The notes: generated from the letters alone by a model not told the origin. Positions 9,184 to 17,396 are shown, numbered from the stretch's first letter. The stretch is 48,497 nt of DNA from Halobacteriales archaeon QS_3_64_16 (GCA_003021705.1 PXRJ01000020.1:1-48497), one strand, 5' to 3'. Numbers and translations: made by a program.

Positions 9184-9933
9184 ATGGGCGGGAACGAAGG
9201 AGCCGACCGAGGTGGGACCCGGAATGGAGGGAGCGACCAGAACGAAGGGGACGCTCTCCCGGTGCCGGTCTCGAACCGGGTGGTGCGGGGGACCTACGAC
9301 CGGTGGGCGTCGCTGTATGGCAGTACTCTCGCTCGGCTGGAACACCCCTCGAAGCGACGGGCGATAGAGCGCCTCGATCCCGCGCCGGGCAGTCGCGTGC
9401 TCGATCTGGGCTGTGGACCGGGGCTCACACTTCCCGATCTGGCCGAACGGGTCGGGAAGTGCGGGAGCGTGTACGCGCTCGACGCGGTCCCGGGGATGCT
9501 CGCCGAGAGCGGCGCTCGGCTCCGGGCGTCGGCGGGTAGCGGCCGGGTTTCGATTCTCCGTGGCGACGCACGGCAGTTACCACTCGGGGCCGGTAGCGTC
9601 GATGCGGTGGTGGCCTTCGACGTCCTGGAGCTGTTCGATCGGCCCTCGCTTCGGGTAGTGCTGTGGGAGATACGGCGTGTGCTCGCGCCCGACGGACGGC
9701 TGTGTGCCGTGACGATGGATCGCGCGGACACGGATCGATCCCGGTTCCTGCGCGGGTACGAATGGGCCTACCGATGCGTCCCGGGGTTCGCGCGGGTCGG
9801 CTGCCGACCCTTCGACGTCCGGGCGGCAGTGACCGAGGGTGGCTTTCGGGTCGAACGCTTGGAACGCTCCCGGCGCGGCGGGATCTGGCCGATCCTAACG
9901 GCGTACTGTCGCCCCCATGGAGACAGTCAATAA
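9184..9933 (+). CDS. Class I SAM-dependent methyltransferase
   Basis: A 249-residue Rossmann-fold methyltransferase. Motif I is VLDLGCGPGLTLPDLAE, followed by the acidic SAM-binding loop VYALDAVPGMLA, motif II near GDARQLPLGAGSVDAVVAFDVLE and EIRRVLAPDGRL, the UbiE/Ubi-like arrangement for small molecules or lipids. About 30 hydrophilic Gly/Asn/Asp-rich residues precede the fold. ATG 9184 was preferred to one at 9064 because the extra stretch has no family resemblance and would overlap the divergent gene. Its position next to the radical SAM enzyme suggests, without proving, that the two act on related substrates. Confidence 0.85.
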   Translation: MGGNEGADRGGTRNGGSDQNEGDALPVPVSNRVVRGTYDRWASLYGSTLARLEHPSKRRAIERLDPAPGSRVLDLGCGPGLTLPDLAERVGKCGSVYALDAVPGMLAESGARLRASAGSGRVSILRGDARQLPLGAGSVDAVVAFDVLELFDRPSLRVVLWEIRRVLAPDGRLCAVTMDRADTDRSRFLRGYEWAYRCVPGFARVGCRPFDVRAAVTEGGFRVERLERSRRGGIWPILTAYCRPHGDSQ

Positions 9934-10133
9934 GTCGGTAGGAGCCAGGTCGTCGAACCACCGTGCTCGTCGCGTCTAAGGTTGGAACGAGGAACGAAGC
10001 CATCCGTGTGACCGGGCAGTCGGGCGGTCGGCCGGGGGGTGAGCAGGGAAAGGGAGAACGATCGAGTGAATCGTGGCCCGAGCTATCGCGTATTCCGGGG
10101 GATTTTACCGTCCGCTTCTCGTAGATAGTCACA

Positions 10134-10427
10134 GTGAGCGAAGAAAGCGGGCGTCGGAACCTCCGAATGCCCAACGAGGACGAGCTGTTCGCGATCGTCA
10201 CCCAACACGACGGCGGCAACCACGTGCGGGTCCGCTGTGAGGACGGCGAGAACCGAATGGGTCGGATCCCCGGCCGGATGAAGTACCGCACCTGGATCAA
10301 CGAGGGCGATATCGTCCTCGTCGAGCCGTGGTCCTGGCAGGACGAGAAAGCAAACATCGAGTGGCGCTACACCGGCCGTGACGCCGACCAGCTCCGCCGG
10401 GAAGGCCACATCGGCGGGCTCGAATAG
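10134..10427 (+). CDS. eif1A: Translation initiation factor eIF1A
   Basis: A 97-residue archaeal aIF1A, an OB-fold factor that binds the small ribosomal subunit A site and helps initiator tRNA and mRNA binding. The core is unmistakable: [22 protein letters not shown], then [25 protein letters not shown], ending in the haloarchaeal GHIGGL tail. The start is a GTG (10134), with a T-rich TATA-like box (GATTTTAC) about 25-30 bases upstream, suggesting a nearly leaderless transcript. Unlike eukaryotic eIF1A it lacks long charged tails. A perfect inverted repeat begins directly after the stop. Confidence 0.96.
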   Translation: MSEESGRRNLRMPNEDELFAIVTQHDGGNHVRVRCEDGENRMGRIPGRMKYRTWINEGDIVLVEPWSWQDEKANIEWRYTGRDADQLRREGHIGGLE

Positions 10428-10468
10428 CTCCGCGGCGGAACCCGAACCCGATCGACACCGCCGCGGAG
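10428..10468 (+). terminator. Inverted repeat just after eIF1A, possible terminator
   Basis: Perfect 11-bp arms (CTCCGCGGCGG at 10428-10438 and its complement at 10458-10468) around a 19-base loop start at the base after the eIF1A stop codon. No T-run follows, so it may stabilise the mRNA 3' end rather than terminate. Confidence 0.5.
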
Positions 10469-10620
10469 ACCAGTGCCGCCCGGCGATCGACGCCGCCCCC
10501 GGTGGACTGTTCTCGGCAGTATCGCCGAGCAGGAATGCTGGCGCCTATCGATACGAGCGAAATCGATCATGGCGAACCGCGCGGAGGCCGAACGGTCGAA
10601 TCGGTCGCGATACCTATCAG

Positions 10621-11316
10621 ATGGATTCGAAGGACGTACGTCGACGATGGGCGGAACGCTCCGGGGAGTTCTCACCGGAGTACTATGCCCATCGCGGCCC
10701 GGACAAGACGAGCGAGGCGATCGGCGAGCTCCTCGATCGACATCTCGACCGCGAGACTCCGATACTAGAAGTGGGCTGTAGCTCGGGCCGACATCTCGCC
10801 TACCTCCAGGAGAGCGGCTTTCGGAGCTTGGCGGGCATCGAGGTCAACGCCGAAGCGATAGCGGTGATGGAAGAGACCTATCCCGATCTCGCTGCCGCCG
10901 CTACCGTTCACGTCGAGGCGATCGAGAACGTGCTCGGGGAGTTCGCCGACGACCACTTCGGCGCGGTGTACTCCGTCGAGACCCTCCAGCACGTCCATCC
11001 CGACAGCGAGTGGATCTTCGCTGAGTTGGCTCGAGTCACCGAGGAATTGCTCGTCACCGTCGAGAACGAACACTGGGAGGGAGCCGCCGGTGAGACGGCG
11101 AACGACGACGGGGCGAACGGTGAGCGAGCAACCGACGACCGGAACGGCCAAGACGACCGCGGCTACGACGTGGACTACGTCGACGAAGGCGTCCCCATCT
11201 ACTATCGGAGTTGGGGCCAGGTCTTTGCGGACCTCGGACTAATCGAGATCGAGTGCCAGTCAGGACCACGCGATACCCTCCGTGCGTTTCGCCCGGCAGC
11301 GGAGAGAGAGAACTGA
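10621..11316 (+). CDS. Class I SAM-dependent methyltransferase
   Basis: A 231-residue methyltransferase. Motif I is ILEVGCSSGRHLAYLQESG, followed by the acidic loop LAGIEVNAEAI, the methyltransferase-11/23-like EAIENVLGEFADDHFGAVYSVETLQHVH and a C-terminal strand pair. A haloarchaeal acidic, low-complexity insert (about residues 155-185, Asn/Asp/Gly rich) interrupts the fold before YDVDYVDEGVPIYYRSW. The substrate is unknown. It stands alone on its strand, 193 bases after eIF1A. Confidence 0.85.
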   Translation: MDSKDVRRRWAERSGEFSPEYYAHRGPDKTSEAIGELLDRHLDRETPILEVGCSSGRHLAYLQESGFRSLAGIEVNAEAIAVMEETYPDLAAAATVHVEAIENVLGEFADDHFGAVYSVETLQHVHPDSEWIFAELARVTEELLVTVENEHWEGAAGETANDDGANGERATDDRNGQDDRGYDVDYVDEGVPIYYRSWGQVFADLGLIEIECQSGPRDTLRAFRPAAEREN

Positions 11317-11485
11317 GGTCGAGAGACGGGCCACTATCGCCGGTCTCGATCGCCGACCCGCGAGTCGGTACGTCGGTCGGTCGACGGTCGATCTATCGGT
11401 CCGTAGGTCGGTCGGTCAGGCACCGCCGAGGGAGATTGCACTTACGCACACCAACGTTATGCGTGCTCGCTCGTGACGAACGGTA
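11317..11485. other. Intergenic with degenerate TCGG tetramer tract
   Basis: Between the methyltransferase and the CBS gene. Bases about 11358-11418 are a degenerate run of the words GGTC, TCGG and CGGT. A weak inverted repeat (ACGCA and TGCGT, about 11452-11465) lies 20-35 bases before the CBS start. No gene seen. Confidence 0.4.
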
Positions 11486-11899
11486 ATGGGAACGACTACC
11501 GTAGCAGACGTCATGACCGCACCGGTGCTCACGCTCGCCGCCGAGACGCCGATCGACGAGGCCGCACGCGCGATGCAGGAGGCGTCGATCAAGTCCCTCG
11601 TCGTGATCGATAGCGAGTGCTCCCCGGAAGGGATCTTCACCTCGACGGACGCAGTGCAGGTGGCCGCCGACGATCGATCGGCGAGCGAGACTACAGTCGA
11701 ACAGTACATGACGACCGGCGTGCACACCACTGATCCGAATACCGCTCTGGGAGCGGTCGCCGAGGAGATGATCGAAGGGGAGATCAACCATCTCCCGGTG
11801 GTCGGTGAGGACGGGAACGCTATCGGTATCCTCACGACGACGGATCTGGTCGGGCATCTCTCGATCGAAGGCAACGAGCAGACGGCGCAGGTAAGTTGA
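11486..11899 (+). CDS. CBS domain-pair protein
   Basis: A 137-residue stand-alone Bateman module. CBS1 covers about residues 5-65 (VADVMTAPVLTLAAETPIDEAARAM, then LVVIDSECSPEGIFTSTDAV) and CBS2 residues 75-135 (VEQYMTTGVHTTDPNTALG, then HLPVVGEDGNAIGILTTTDLV). Such pairs bind adenine nucleotides and regulate partners; free-standing ones are common in haloarchaea with unknown partners. The start at 11486 gives the usual short N-terminus. The next segment downstream is a decayed gene. Confidence 0.9.
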   Translation: MGTTTVADVMTAPVLTLAAETPIDEAARAMQEASIKSLVVIDSECSPEGIFTSTDAVQVAADDRSASETTVEQYMTTGVHTTDPNTALGAVAEEMIEGEINHLPVVGEDGNAIGILTTTDLVGHLSIEGNEQTAQVS

Positions 11900-11930
11900 G
11901 CTCGAGCGGAGACGCCCTCGTGGGGGAAGA

Positions 11931-12890
11931 GACCGATACAGCGACGAACGGGTCGCCGCGTAGCTGCGCGAGAACGAAAATCACCCTCGGTCCCCGAAAC
12001 ACGGCAGCGAAGCGTGTCTGTATCTCCTCGACGACCTCATCCACGAGAGCGAATCCTTTGCCGCAGCCGCGAAGAACGGCGAGATCGTCTATCGGGAGGG
12101 TACACGGTCGGCGAGAGACCCTCACGCTGGAACACGGACCTGGTGGTCGGGCCGTCCGCGTATTCCGACGGAGTCACGGTACCGTCAGATGGCGACCGCC
12201 CGATAGCGGAGGCGGAACCGGAGCGGATCTGGCTGGCGATCGACGCGAGATTCGTGATGACCGAACGCGGGAAGGCTCGCCGGAACCGGCAGCGGGACAT
12301 CAGCAGCTTCGCGGATATCATGCACCGACACCACCCCGGTGCCGTATCCGGTGGGCTGCTTCTCATCAATACGGCCGAACGATTCAGATCGCCGCTTCGG
12401 GACGACGGCGATATTACCGCACACGAGAACATCGAACCGCTAGTCGAACAGACGATCGAGATCTTCGAGGACATCGATCGAGCGGCGGGTGAGATCAGCC
12501 CGAACGTCGATGGAGTGGCCTATGTGGTGGTCGAACACACGAACATGGACGACGGTCACGAGACGCGGCTGGTAAGCGAGCCGCCGGCACCACAGCCAGG
12601 AGCTATCACGAACTATCGCGAATTTCTCGGCATTCTCGTCGAGATTCTCGGAAACCCGATTCCTGACGGGCGAACCACCGTCGGTAGCGGATCTGCGGGA
12701 GGCCGAGAGCCTGGAGTGGAAACTGAACAGGGACGTGATCGAGGTAGCCCATCACGCACACCTCCTAGGGAGGGAATTCGGTAGCGGGCCGATCGACCGG
12801 GAGCAACTCGACCGGTTGCGGGAGGCACTGTTATCGCTCGAAGAAACCACCGATGAGATCGAGCAGGAGCATGCTGAGGAGAAGCGGTAA
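11931..12890 (+). pseudogene. Decayed gene, possibly restriction-nuclease-like
   Basis: Three blocks of acidic haloarchaeal protein lie in two frames. Block 1 (about 11931-12105) reads RYSDERVAA, then an in-frame TAG at 11961, then HGSEACLYLLDDLIHESESF. Block 2 (about 12105-12675, other frame) reads WNTDLVVGPSA, IWLAIDARFVMTERGKARRN and SGGLLLINTAERFRSPLR. Block 3 (about 12680-12890, first frame again) reads DLREAESLEWKLNRDVIEV, ends in coiled-coil-like Glu-rich sequence, and stops at 12888. The block 2 pattern (MTE-GKARRN-RD, then an INxxxxFxSPLR motif) recalls a family of uncharacterised proteins with a PD-(D/E)XK-like core where the usual reading is E-x-K; here it is D-A-R. That link is from memory and is inference. 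Two frameshifts and a stop argue for true decay. Confidence 0.6.
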
Positions 12891-13059
12891 AGACGAGGAA
12901 TGAAATTGGCCTCGGCACTCATAGGGCTCGTCACCGCCGGATGCCGAGTCCGGCTCGGAGCGCGCCCTCGTCATTGGCCATCGGCTATCAGCCCGGCGGA
13001 TGAAAACCCCTTTCGACCGATCGAGATCTCGAGGCCAGGAAAGGAGAGTTCGGAGAGGA

Positions 13060-13548
13060 CTAAGCACCCATCTCGAACTCGTTGCCACACTCCTCACAGG
13101 CGAACCGAAAGCCCCCCTCATCGGTGAGTTCGAGTCTGTGGACGGTCTCCTCGCCACACTCCCGACACGGGACGATCGATTCGATCTCCTCGAAGTCGTG
13201 GCTAGATTTTGGCGCGCCGAGGGCGAATCCTATAACTAAGTCCTCCGAGTCGTTCGTGCCGACCTGGAACTCGCCGGGCGCGAACCGGATGCACTCGCCC
13301 GCGGCGACTTCCTGTTCCTCGCGGTCGGGTCCGACCTCGAAGGTCGCGGTGCCGTCCTGGACGTAGAAGACCTCCTCCTGGTCGCGGTGGGTGTGCAGTC
13401 CACCCGAAAAGGACTCGCCGGGCTCGAGTTCGAAGTAGTTCATCGCGAAGTCGGACGTACCGAGCGCCCGCGAGACCGGCCGGCGAACGGAGTGGACTTC
13501 GAGCGGGCTCGTCTCGATCTCGACGTCGTCGATGGTGACTTTTTCCAC
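13060..13548 (-). CDS. Cupin protein with C-terminal zinc ribbon
   Basis: A 162-residue protein with a GTG start at 13548. Residues about 30-110 are a cupin barrel with the metal motif GGLHTHRDQEEVFYVQDG and the second motif GECIRFAPGEFQVG. Residues about 120-158 form a zinc ribbon with CRECG and CEECG pairs. The cupin's role (sugar, amino acid or small-molecule binding) is not determined. An ORF extension upstream to 13674 has no family resemblance, so the GTG beginning VEKVTIDDVEIETS was preferred. The gene is divergent from the rhodanese gene at 13686. Confidence 0.82.
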   Translation of the reverse strand: MEKVTIDDVEIETSPLEVHSVRRPVSRALGTSDFAMNYFELEPGESFSGGLHTHRDQEEVFYVQDGTATFEVGPDREEQEVAAGECIRFAPGEFQVGTNDSEDLVIGFALGAPKSSHDFEEIESIVPCRECGEETVHRLELTDEGGFRFACEECGNEFEMGA

Positions 13549-13685
13549 GAACGATCCACTCCCGGTAGTGACAAAAGGGTTAGCCGGGGGGACCGGGTAA
13601 AAGCGACCGGGAAACGACCGAGCGACAGTGAGCCGGGACCGGCAGCCGGCGAGGTATCTTATACACGGCGGCACTGGAAAGCAGT

Positions 13686-14135
13686 ATGAGCGAACTCGAA
13701 CGATCGGCGTGGGACCTGGTCGCAGAGGCCGAGAAAGACGTCGAGTCCATTACCGTCGAGGACCTGCGCGGAGAACTGGACAGAGACGAAAGAAAGGACG
13801 GCACGAACGGGAACCGGACGGGGACAGTAGTGCTCGACATCCGTGACATCCGAGAGCTGTGGACCGAGGGATCGATCCCCGACGCGGAACACGCCCCGCG
13901 GGGAATGATCGAGTTCTGGGCGGATCCAGATGCGGGATACTACAAGGACTTCTTCGACCCCGAGAACCGGTACGTACTCTACTGCAACGAGGCCGGCCGG
14001 TCGGCACTCGCCGCGAAGCGACTCGCGGGGATGGGCTATGGAGACGTCGCCCACTTGGAGGGGGGATTCAGTGCCTGGCAAGAGGCAGGCGGTGAGATCG
14101 TCGACGTCCCACAGAAGGAGTACAAGGACCGTTAG
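13686..14135 (+). CDS. Rhodanese-like domain protein
   Basis: A 149-residue single rhodanese domain, a sulfur-transfer fold carrying a persulfide on an active-site cysteine. The active Cys is residue 100 in the loop CNEAGRSA, preceded by VVLDIRDIRELWTEGSIPDAEHAP and followed by GYGDVAHLEGGFSAWQEAGGE. A 15-residue hydrophilic insert (ERKDGTNGNRTG) sits before the first core strand. No sulfur-metabolism gene is adjacent, so the acceptor is unknown. Confidence 0.9.
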   Translation: MSELERSAWDLVAEAEKDVESITVEDLRGELDRDERKDGTNGNRTGTVVLDIRDIRELWTEGSIPDAEHAPRGMIEFWADPDAGYYKDFFDPENRYVLYCNEAGRSALAAKRLAGMGYGDVAHLEGGFSAWQEAGGEIVDVPQKEYKDR

Positions 14136-14209
14136 TCGTCGATCGACCGAGGAAGACACCCGAAGCTAAGGTGGGAGGACCCGTAAGAAAGAGCGGAGCC
14201 GGGAAATCG

Positions 14210-14600
14210 ATGACCGATCGCGCGACGCCGAGGGCGAGCTTACGCGAGGAGTTCACCGGGCTGGTAGCCGCGAGCCTGGCGGTCACGCCGGATGTCGATA
14301 GCGGGCAGGTGCCCTGTCGGGGATCGCACGACCAATCGGAGGCAGCCGGCGCGGGCGAGCGAGCCGCCGAGCCCGTGCTACGACAACTACAGCTGGGAGG
14401 TACTGGGCGTCTTCTGTCCGGCTCATGCCGTCCGGTCGGTCGAGGCAGACATGGGCGTGAGCGCCGAGGACCAGGCGGTGATCGGAGCGACCCTCGAAAC
14501 CACCGGCTATCGATCACCGCTGGGCGAGTACTACCCGCACGCACTCACTTTCGGCGCGATCGAGATACTGGATTTTAGCCCCGCCAGCGAGGGGTACTGA
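14210..14600 (+). pseudogene. Small conserved haloarchaeal protein gene, frameshifted
   Basis: The N-terminal half starts at ATG 14210 (MTDRATPRASLREEFTGLVA) and the C-terminal half is in another frame (PCYDNYSWEVLGVFCPAHA, then a long Glu/Ala segment ending SPASEGY at 14600). Both halves look like coding sequence, with acidic composition in the second. The join lies between about 14290 and 14350. The intact protein would be about 130 residues. I do not recognise its function; the TYR-rich GEYYPHALTFGAIEILDF end is distinctive. Confidence 0.6.
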
Positions 14601-14702
14601 GACTACCGAACGGCCTGCATCGATCGGGACGATCGACGCTCGAAACTGTGGTCGCAAATCGAGGGCGGTGGAACTAAGCCCCGAAGCGACCGATTCCCAC
14701 TT

Positions 14703-15110
14703 ATGCCGATCGGTACCGACGAGTGGACTCGGGGAACGACCGATCGTGCCGAACAGAGCACGGACGGCTACACGAAAGAGAAGCTGCTCGAGTACTTGGA
14801 ATTAAACGCCGATGAAGCCTACACCGTAGCGGAGTTAGCGACGGTCTACGCCCAGCGCGTCGCTGGTGAGGGCGTTCCGGGCCGAAATCCGGGTGGCGTT
14901 CACATCTCCGATTACCCCGGCGAACCCGGCGTGGTCGGTCACTTGCTGGGGACGATCGGCGAGGTCGTCTTCGCCCGGAGCGGCCGCATCGAGGCAGCCT
15001 TGGAGGATCTCGTCGCGGAGGGTCGCGTTGAGGCACGGACGATTGGGACGGTTAACGGCGAACAGACCTACTACCGGGCGAGTACAGGTGGGACTATCGA
15101 CTCGGCGTAA
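14703..15110 (+). CDS. Conserved haloarchaeal protein, winged-helix-like, unknown function
   Basis: A 135-residue protein. Residues about 25-60 (KEKLLEYLELNADEAYTVAELATVYA) and about 85-125 (LLGTIGEVVFARSGRIEAALEDLVAEGRVEART, then GEQTYYRA) resemble a helix-turn-helix followed by a wing. A loop rich in Gly and Pro (GVPGRNPGGVHISDYPGEPG) splits the two parts. A DNA-binding role is plausible but not shown. The start is 14703 and no strong alternative exists. Confidence 0.7.
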   Translation: MPIGTDEWTRGTTDRAEQSTDGYTKEKLLEYLELNADEAYTVAELATVYAQRVAGEGVPGRNPGGVHISDYPGEPGVVGHLLGTIGEVVFARSGRIEAALEDLVAEGRVEARTIGTVNGEQTYYRASTGGTIDSA

Positions 15111-15200
15111 TAGCCGAGAAGAGAGCGTGCCAGCAGTGCGGATCGAGACCACCGAGGACGGCGAAAGAAGCCGATCCGGAGGAGGGTCGAGCCGGCTCGA

Positions 15201-16229
15201 TTACTCTTCGATCCGCTCGCGCGCCGCCGCCACCAGCAACGGATAGGTGATCGTCGCGTCCGCATAGACCGAGGCGTTCCGGGCGGCTTTCTCTAACTTC
15301 CCCCACGATCGGGCCTCGTCTAACGTCGCCCCTGACAGCCCCCCTGTGTGCTCGGGATCCATCGTGAGCTGCACCGCGTAATCGTAGGCATCGGGCGCGA
15401 CGAGCATCGTCTGGAGGGTGTAGTTCTTGGGGACGCCCCCACCGATCACCAGCGCGCCCGCCTTCTCGGCTTCGAAGGCCAGATCGGTGAGCGAATTCAT
15501 ATCCGCGAGCGCATCGAGCGAGAAGTCAGCGATCTGGGCATACATCCAGGCCTGGAGTCCGAGCACCGAATCCCCGATCGCCGGCGCGTAGATCGGCACA
15601 TCGTTCTCGTAGGCCGCAGCGGCGATACCGACATCTTCCTCGAGGTCCGCTTCGCTATTGTGCTCGGCGTTCGCCCGGCCCAACGCGGCGGTGAGCTCCT
15701 CGATACTGACCGCACTGTCGCTCTCGAGTGCCGGGAAGACTGCCGAGCGAACGTGATCCTCCAGGAGGGTGAAATGCTCCTGTGGGAGATAGACGTTGTA
15801 AATCCGATCTACTCCCTCGTCGCGCAGCCGCTCGTCGTGGTCGCGGGGACTCCTCTCGCCCTCTTCCCTGCCGTGATGGTGCTTGCCGCCGATCGCCTCG
15901 ATCGTATCGTGGGTAAGCGTCGCCCCGGTGGTCACGAGCGCGTCGACGTGGCCGTCACGGATCGACTCGGTAACGACCTTTCGCATCCCGGCAGGGACCA
16001 TCGCGCCGGCCAGCCCCACGAAGTTCGTGACGTCCTCACGACCGATCATCTCGGCGTAGATGTCGATCGCCTCGGCGAGGTCGCTGGCACCGATGCCGGC
16101 GTTGCTGTATTCGCTCGCGAGCTCACCGACGGTCATCCCGGCGCGTACCCGGGCGTGGCTCACGGGATCATGGTGGAACTCCTCGCGCGGCGGCCGATCC
16201 TCGGTGGCGTCGGGAGCGTCGTCGGTCAT
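15201..16229 (-). CDS. dhs: Deoxyhypusine synthase
   Basis: A 342-residue archaeal DHS, which transfers an aminobutyl group (from spermidine or, in haloarchaea, probably an agmatine-derived donor) to a lysine of eIF5A. Diagnostic segments are TNFVGLAGAMVPAGMRKVV, VDALVTTGATLTHDTIEAIGGKHHHG with a His/Glu-rich insert, SVLGLQAWMYAQI, and the catalytic lysine motif GGGVPKNYTLQTMLV. The N-terminal acidic extension is typical of halophiles. Its substrate protein eIF5A lies 2.2 kb away at 18407, with agmatinase between them. Confidence 0.96.
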   Translation of the reverse strand: MTDDAPDATEDRPPREEFHHDPVSHARVRAGMTVGELASEYSNAGIGASDLAEAIDIYAEMIGREDVTNFVGLAGAMVPAGMRKVVTESIRDGHVDALVTTGATLTHDTIEAIGGKHHHGREEGERSPRDHDERLRDEGVDRIYNVYLPQEHFTLLEDHVRSAVFPALESDSAVSIEELTAALGRANAEHNSEADLEEDVGIAAAAYENDVPIYAPAIGDSVLGLQAWMYAQIADFSLDALADMNSLTDLAFEAEKAGALVIGGGVPKNYTLQTMLVAPDAYDYAVQLTMDPEHTGGLSGATLDEARSWGKLEKAARNASVYADATITYPLLVAAARERIEE

Positions 16230-16320
16230 GGTCGACAGTCGCTCGGCACGCGTTTGAAGCCCCTGATCCCGTCCCTTCGGGAGGGCGATCGACCGACGAG
16301 CGTGAGGCCGATCGCGCTAC

Positions 16321-17088
16321 CTACAGTCCGGTCGGGCGCTCGACGAACGTCGTCTCCAGTCCCCACTCTTCGGCGAGACCCCCCAGCGAACGGACGCCGA
16401 AGGTCTCGGTTGCGTAGTGGCCAGCCAAGAAGACGTGTGTTCCGGCTTCCTTCGCCTCGTGGTAGATTTTTCCTTTGCCCTCGCCGGTCACGAACGCATC
16501 GACCCCACTCTCGACGGCCTCCTCGAACCAGTCCGCGCCGCTACCGGTCAGGATCGCGATCTCCTCGATTTCTTCGGAGCCGAAGTCGAGCGCCTGCACG
16601 CCCCGAGCCCCGGTCGCGAGCTCCCGGTCGAGCAGTGTAGCGAGATCCGCCGGTGAGAACGGGTCACGAGCGAATCCCCGAGTCCCGAGATGCTCGGGGC
16701 CGAGCGCGCCGAAAGGCTCGCGGTCGTCGAGGGAAAGGAGATCGGCCAGTCCGGCGGCGTTCCCCAAGGAAGGGTGGGCATCGAGCGGGAGGTGGGAGAC
16801 GTACAGCGCGAGGTCGTTCTCGAAAAGGGGTGTGATCCGCCGGTATTCGCGGCCGGTCACTCGATCGAGACCGCCCCAGATAACCCCGTGATGGGTCACG
16901 AGCAGGTCCGCGTCGGCGTCTGCCGCGCGCTCTATCGTCTCGACGGCGGCGTCGACGGCAACGGCGACGTGGGTTATCTCCCGTTCCTCGGGCCCGACCT
17001 GGAGGCCGTTCGCGCTTGCATCGAGGTCGGCGAACGCAGCGGTACGGAGCCGCTCGTCGAATCGAGTACGGAGATCGGCCAGATCCAT
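16321..17088 (-). CDS. NIF3-like (GTP cyclohydrolase I type 2 homologue) protein
   Basis: A 255-residue NIF3/YbgI-family protein with a dinuclear metal site. The metal residues are seen as VTHHGVIWGG (two His near residue 67), with the HLPLDAHPSLGN segment and the C-terminal HVFLAGHYATETFGVRSLG. The function of the family is unsettled; the GTP cyclohydrolase name is historical. It is in the same orientation as DHS (stop at 16321, DHS start at 16229), so the two may share a transcript. Confidence 0.92.
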   Translation of the reverse strand: MDLADLRTRFDERLRTAAFADLDASANGLQVGPEEREITHVAVAVDAAVETIERAADADADLLVTHHGVIWGGLDRVTGREYRRITPLFENDLALYVSHLPLDAHPSLGNAAGLADLLSLDDREPFGALGPEHLGTRGFARDPFSPADLATLLDRELATGARGVQALDFGSEEIEEIAILTGSGADWFEEAVESGVDAFVTGEGKGKIYHEAKEAGTHVFLAGHYATETFGVRSLGGLAEEWGLETTFVERPTGL

Positions 17089-17204
17089 GCCGACGCTATC
17101 GGGCCGCCCGACTTGTATCCCCCGTCGGGTCTCAAAACCGTCTACCGAAGAACAGGGACGGAACTACGAAATCCTTGCCAGAGGCGAACAGGAAGGCCAC
17201 CAGA

Positions 17205-17212
17205 CTTATTTT
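17205..17212 (+). promoter_or_regulatory. Probable TATA box of the basic peptide gene
   Basis: CTTATTTT lies about 62-69 bases before the ATG at 17274, giving a leader of about 35 bases that contains a Shine-Dalgarno sequence. Confidence 0.4.
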
Positions 17213-17258
17213 CCCGCGTGGCCGAGAACTCGAATCCGTTCGCTCCTTACGGACGAAC

Positions 17259-17264
17259 GGAGGA
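17259..17264 (+). promoter_or_regulatory. Strong Shine-Dalgarno sequence
   Basis: GGAGGA, complementary to the 3' end of haloarchaeal 16S rRNA, ends 9 bases before the ATG at 17274. Most other genes in the window appear leaderless or lack such a site, so it helps decide this start. Confidence 0.65.
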
Positions 17265-17273
17265 GATCACCAT

Positions 17274-17381
17274 ATGGGTAAATTCAGCAAGGCGATGCGA
17301 ACCTGGCGTCGACTGCCACGAGGAGTCAAGCGAAAGATCATCCGACGAGGAAAGAAGCTAGTCGGCCGCGGCAAGCGCTGA
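17274..17381 (+). CDS. 35-residue very basic peptide, unknown function
   Basis: A tiny gene. The product starts MGKFSKAMRTWRRLPRGVKR and ends VGRGKR. It has 7 Lys and 9 Arg in 35 residues and no Asp or Glu, in an organism whose proteins are otherwise very acidic. It has one Trp and scattered Leu/Ile/Val that could form an amphipathic helix. The unit has a TATA-like box (17205), a GGAGGA ribosome site (17259) and a five-T run 16 bases after the stop, so it looks like a complete gene. It could be a nucleic-acid- or ribosome-binding peptide or a membrane-active peptide; I recognise no family. It lies between NIF3 and agmatinase, pointing toward the agmatinase gene's 3' end. Confidence 0.6.
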   Translation: MGKFSKAMRTWRRLPRGVKRKIIRRGKKLVGRGKR

Positions 17382-17396
17382 GCACGACGAACCCAC

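Noticed and set aside
14068..14544. Minus-strand frame opposite the rhodanese and 14210 genes
   Set aside because: Ser/Pro/Arg-rich shadow of GC-rich coding DNA.
15348..16640. Plus-strand frame of 430 codons
   Set aside because: Antisense to deoxyhypusine synthase and NIF3; high-GC shadow.
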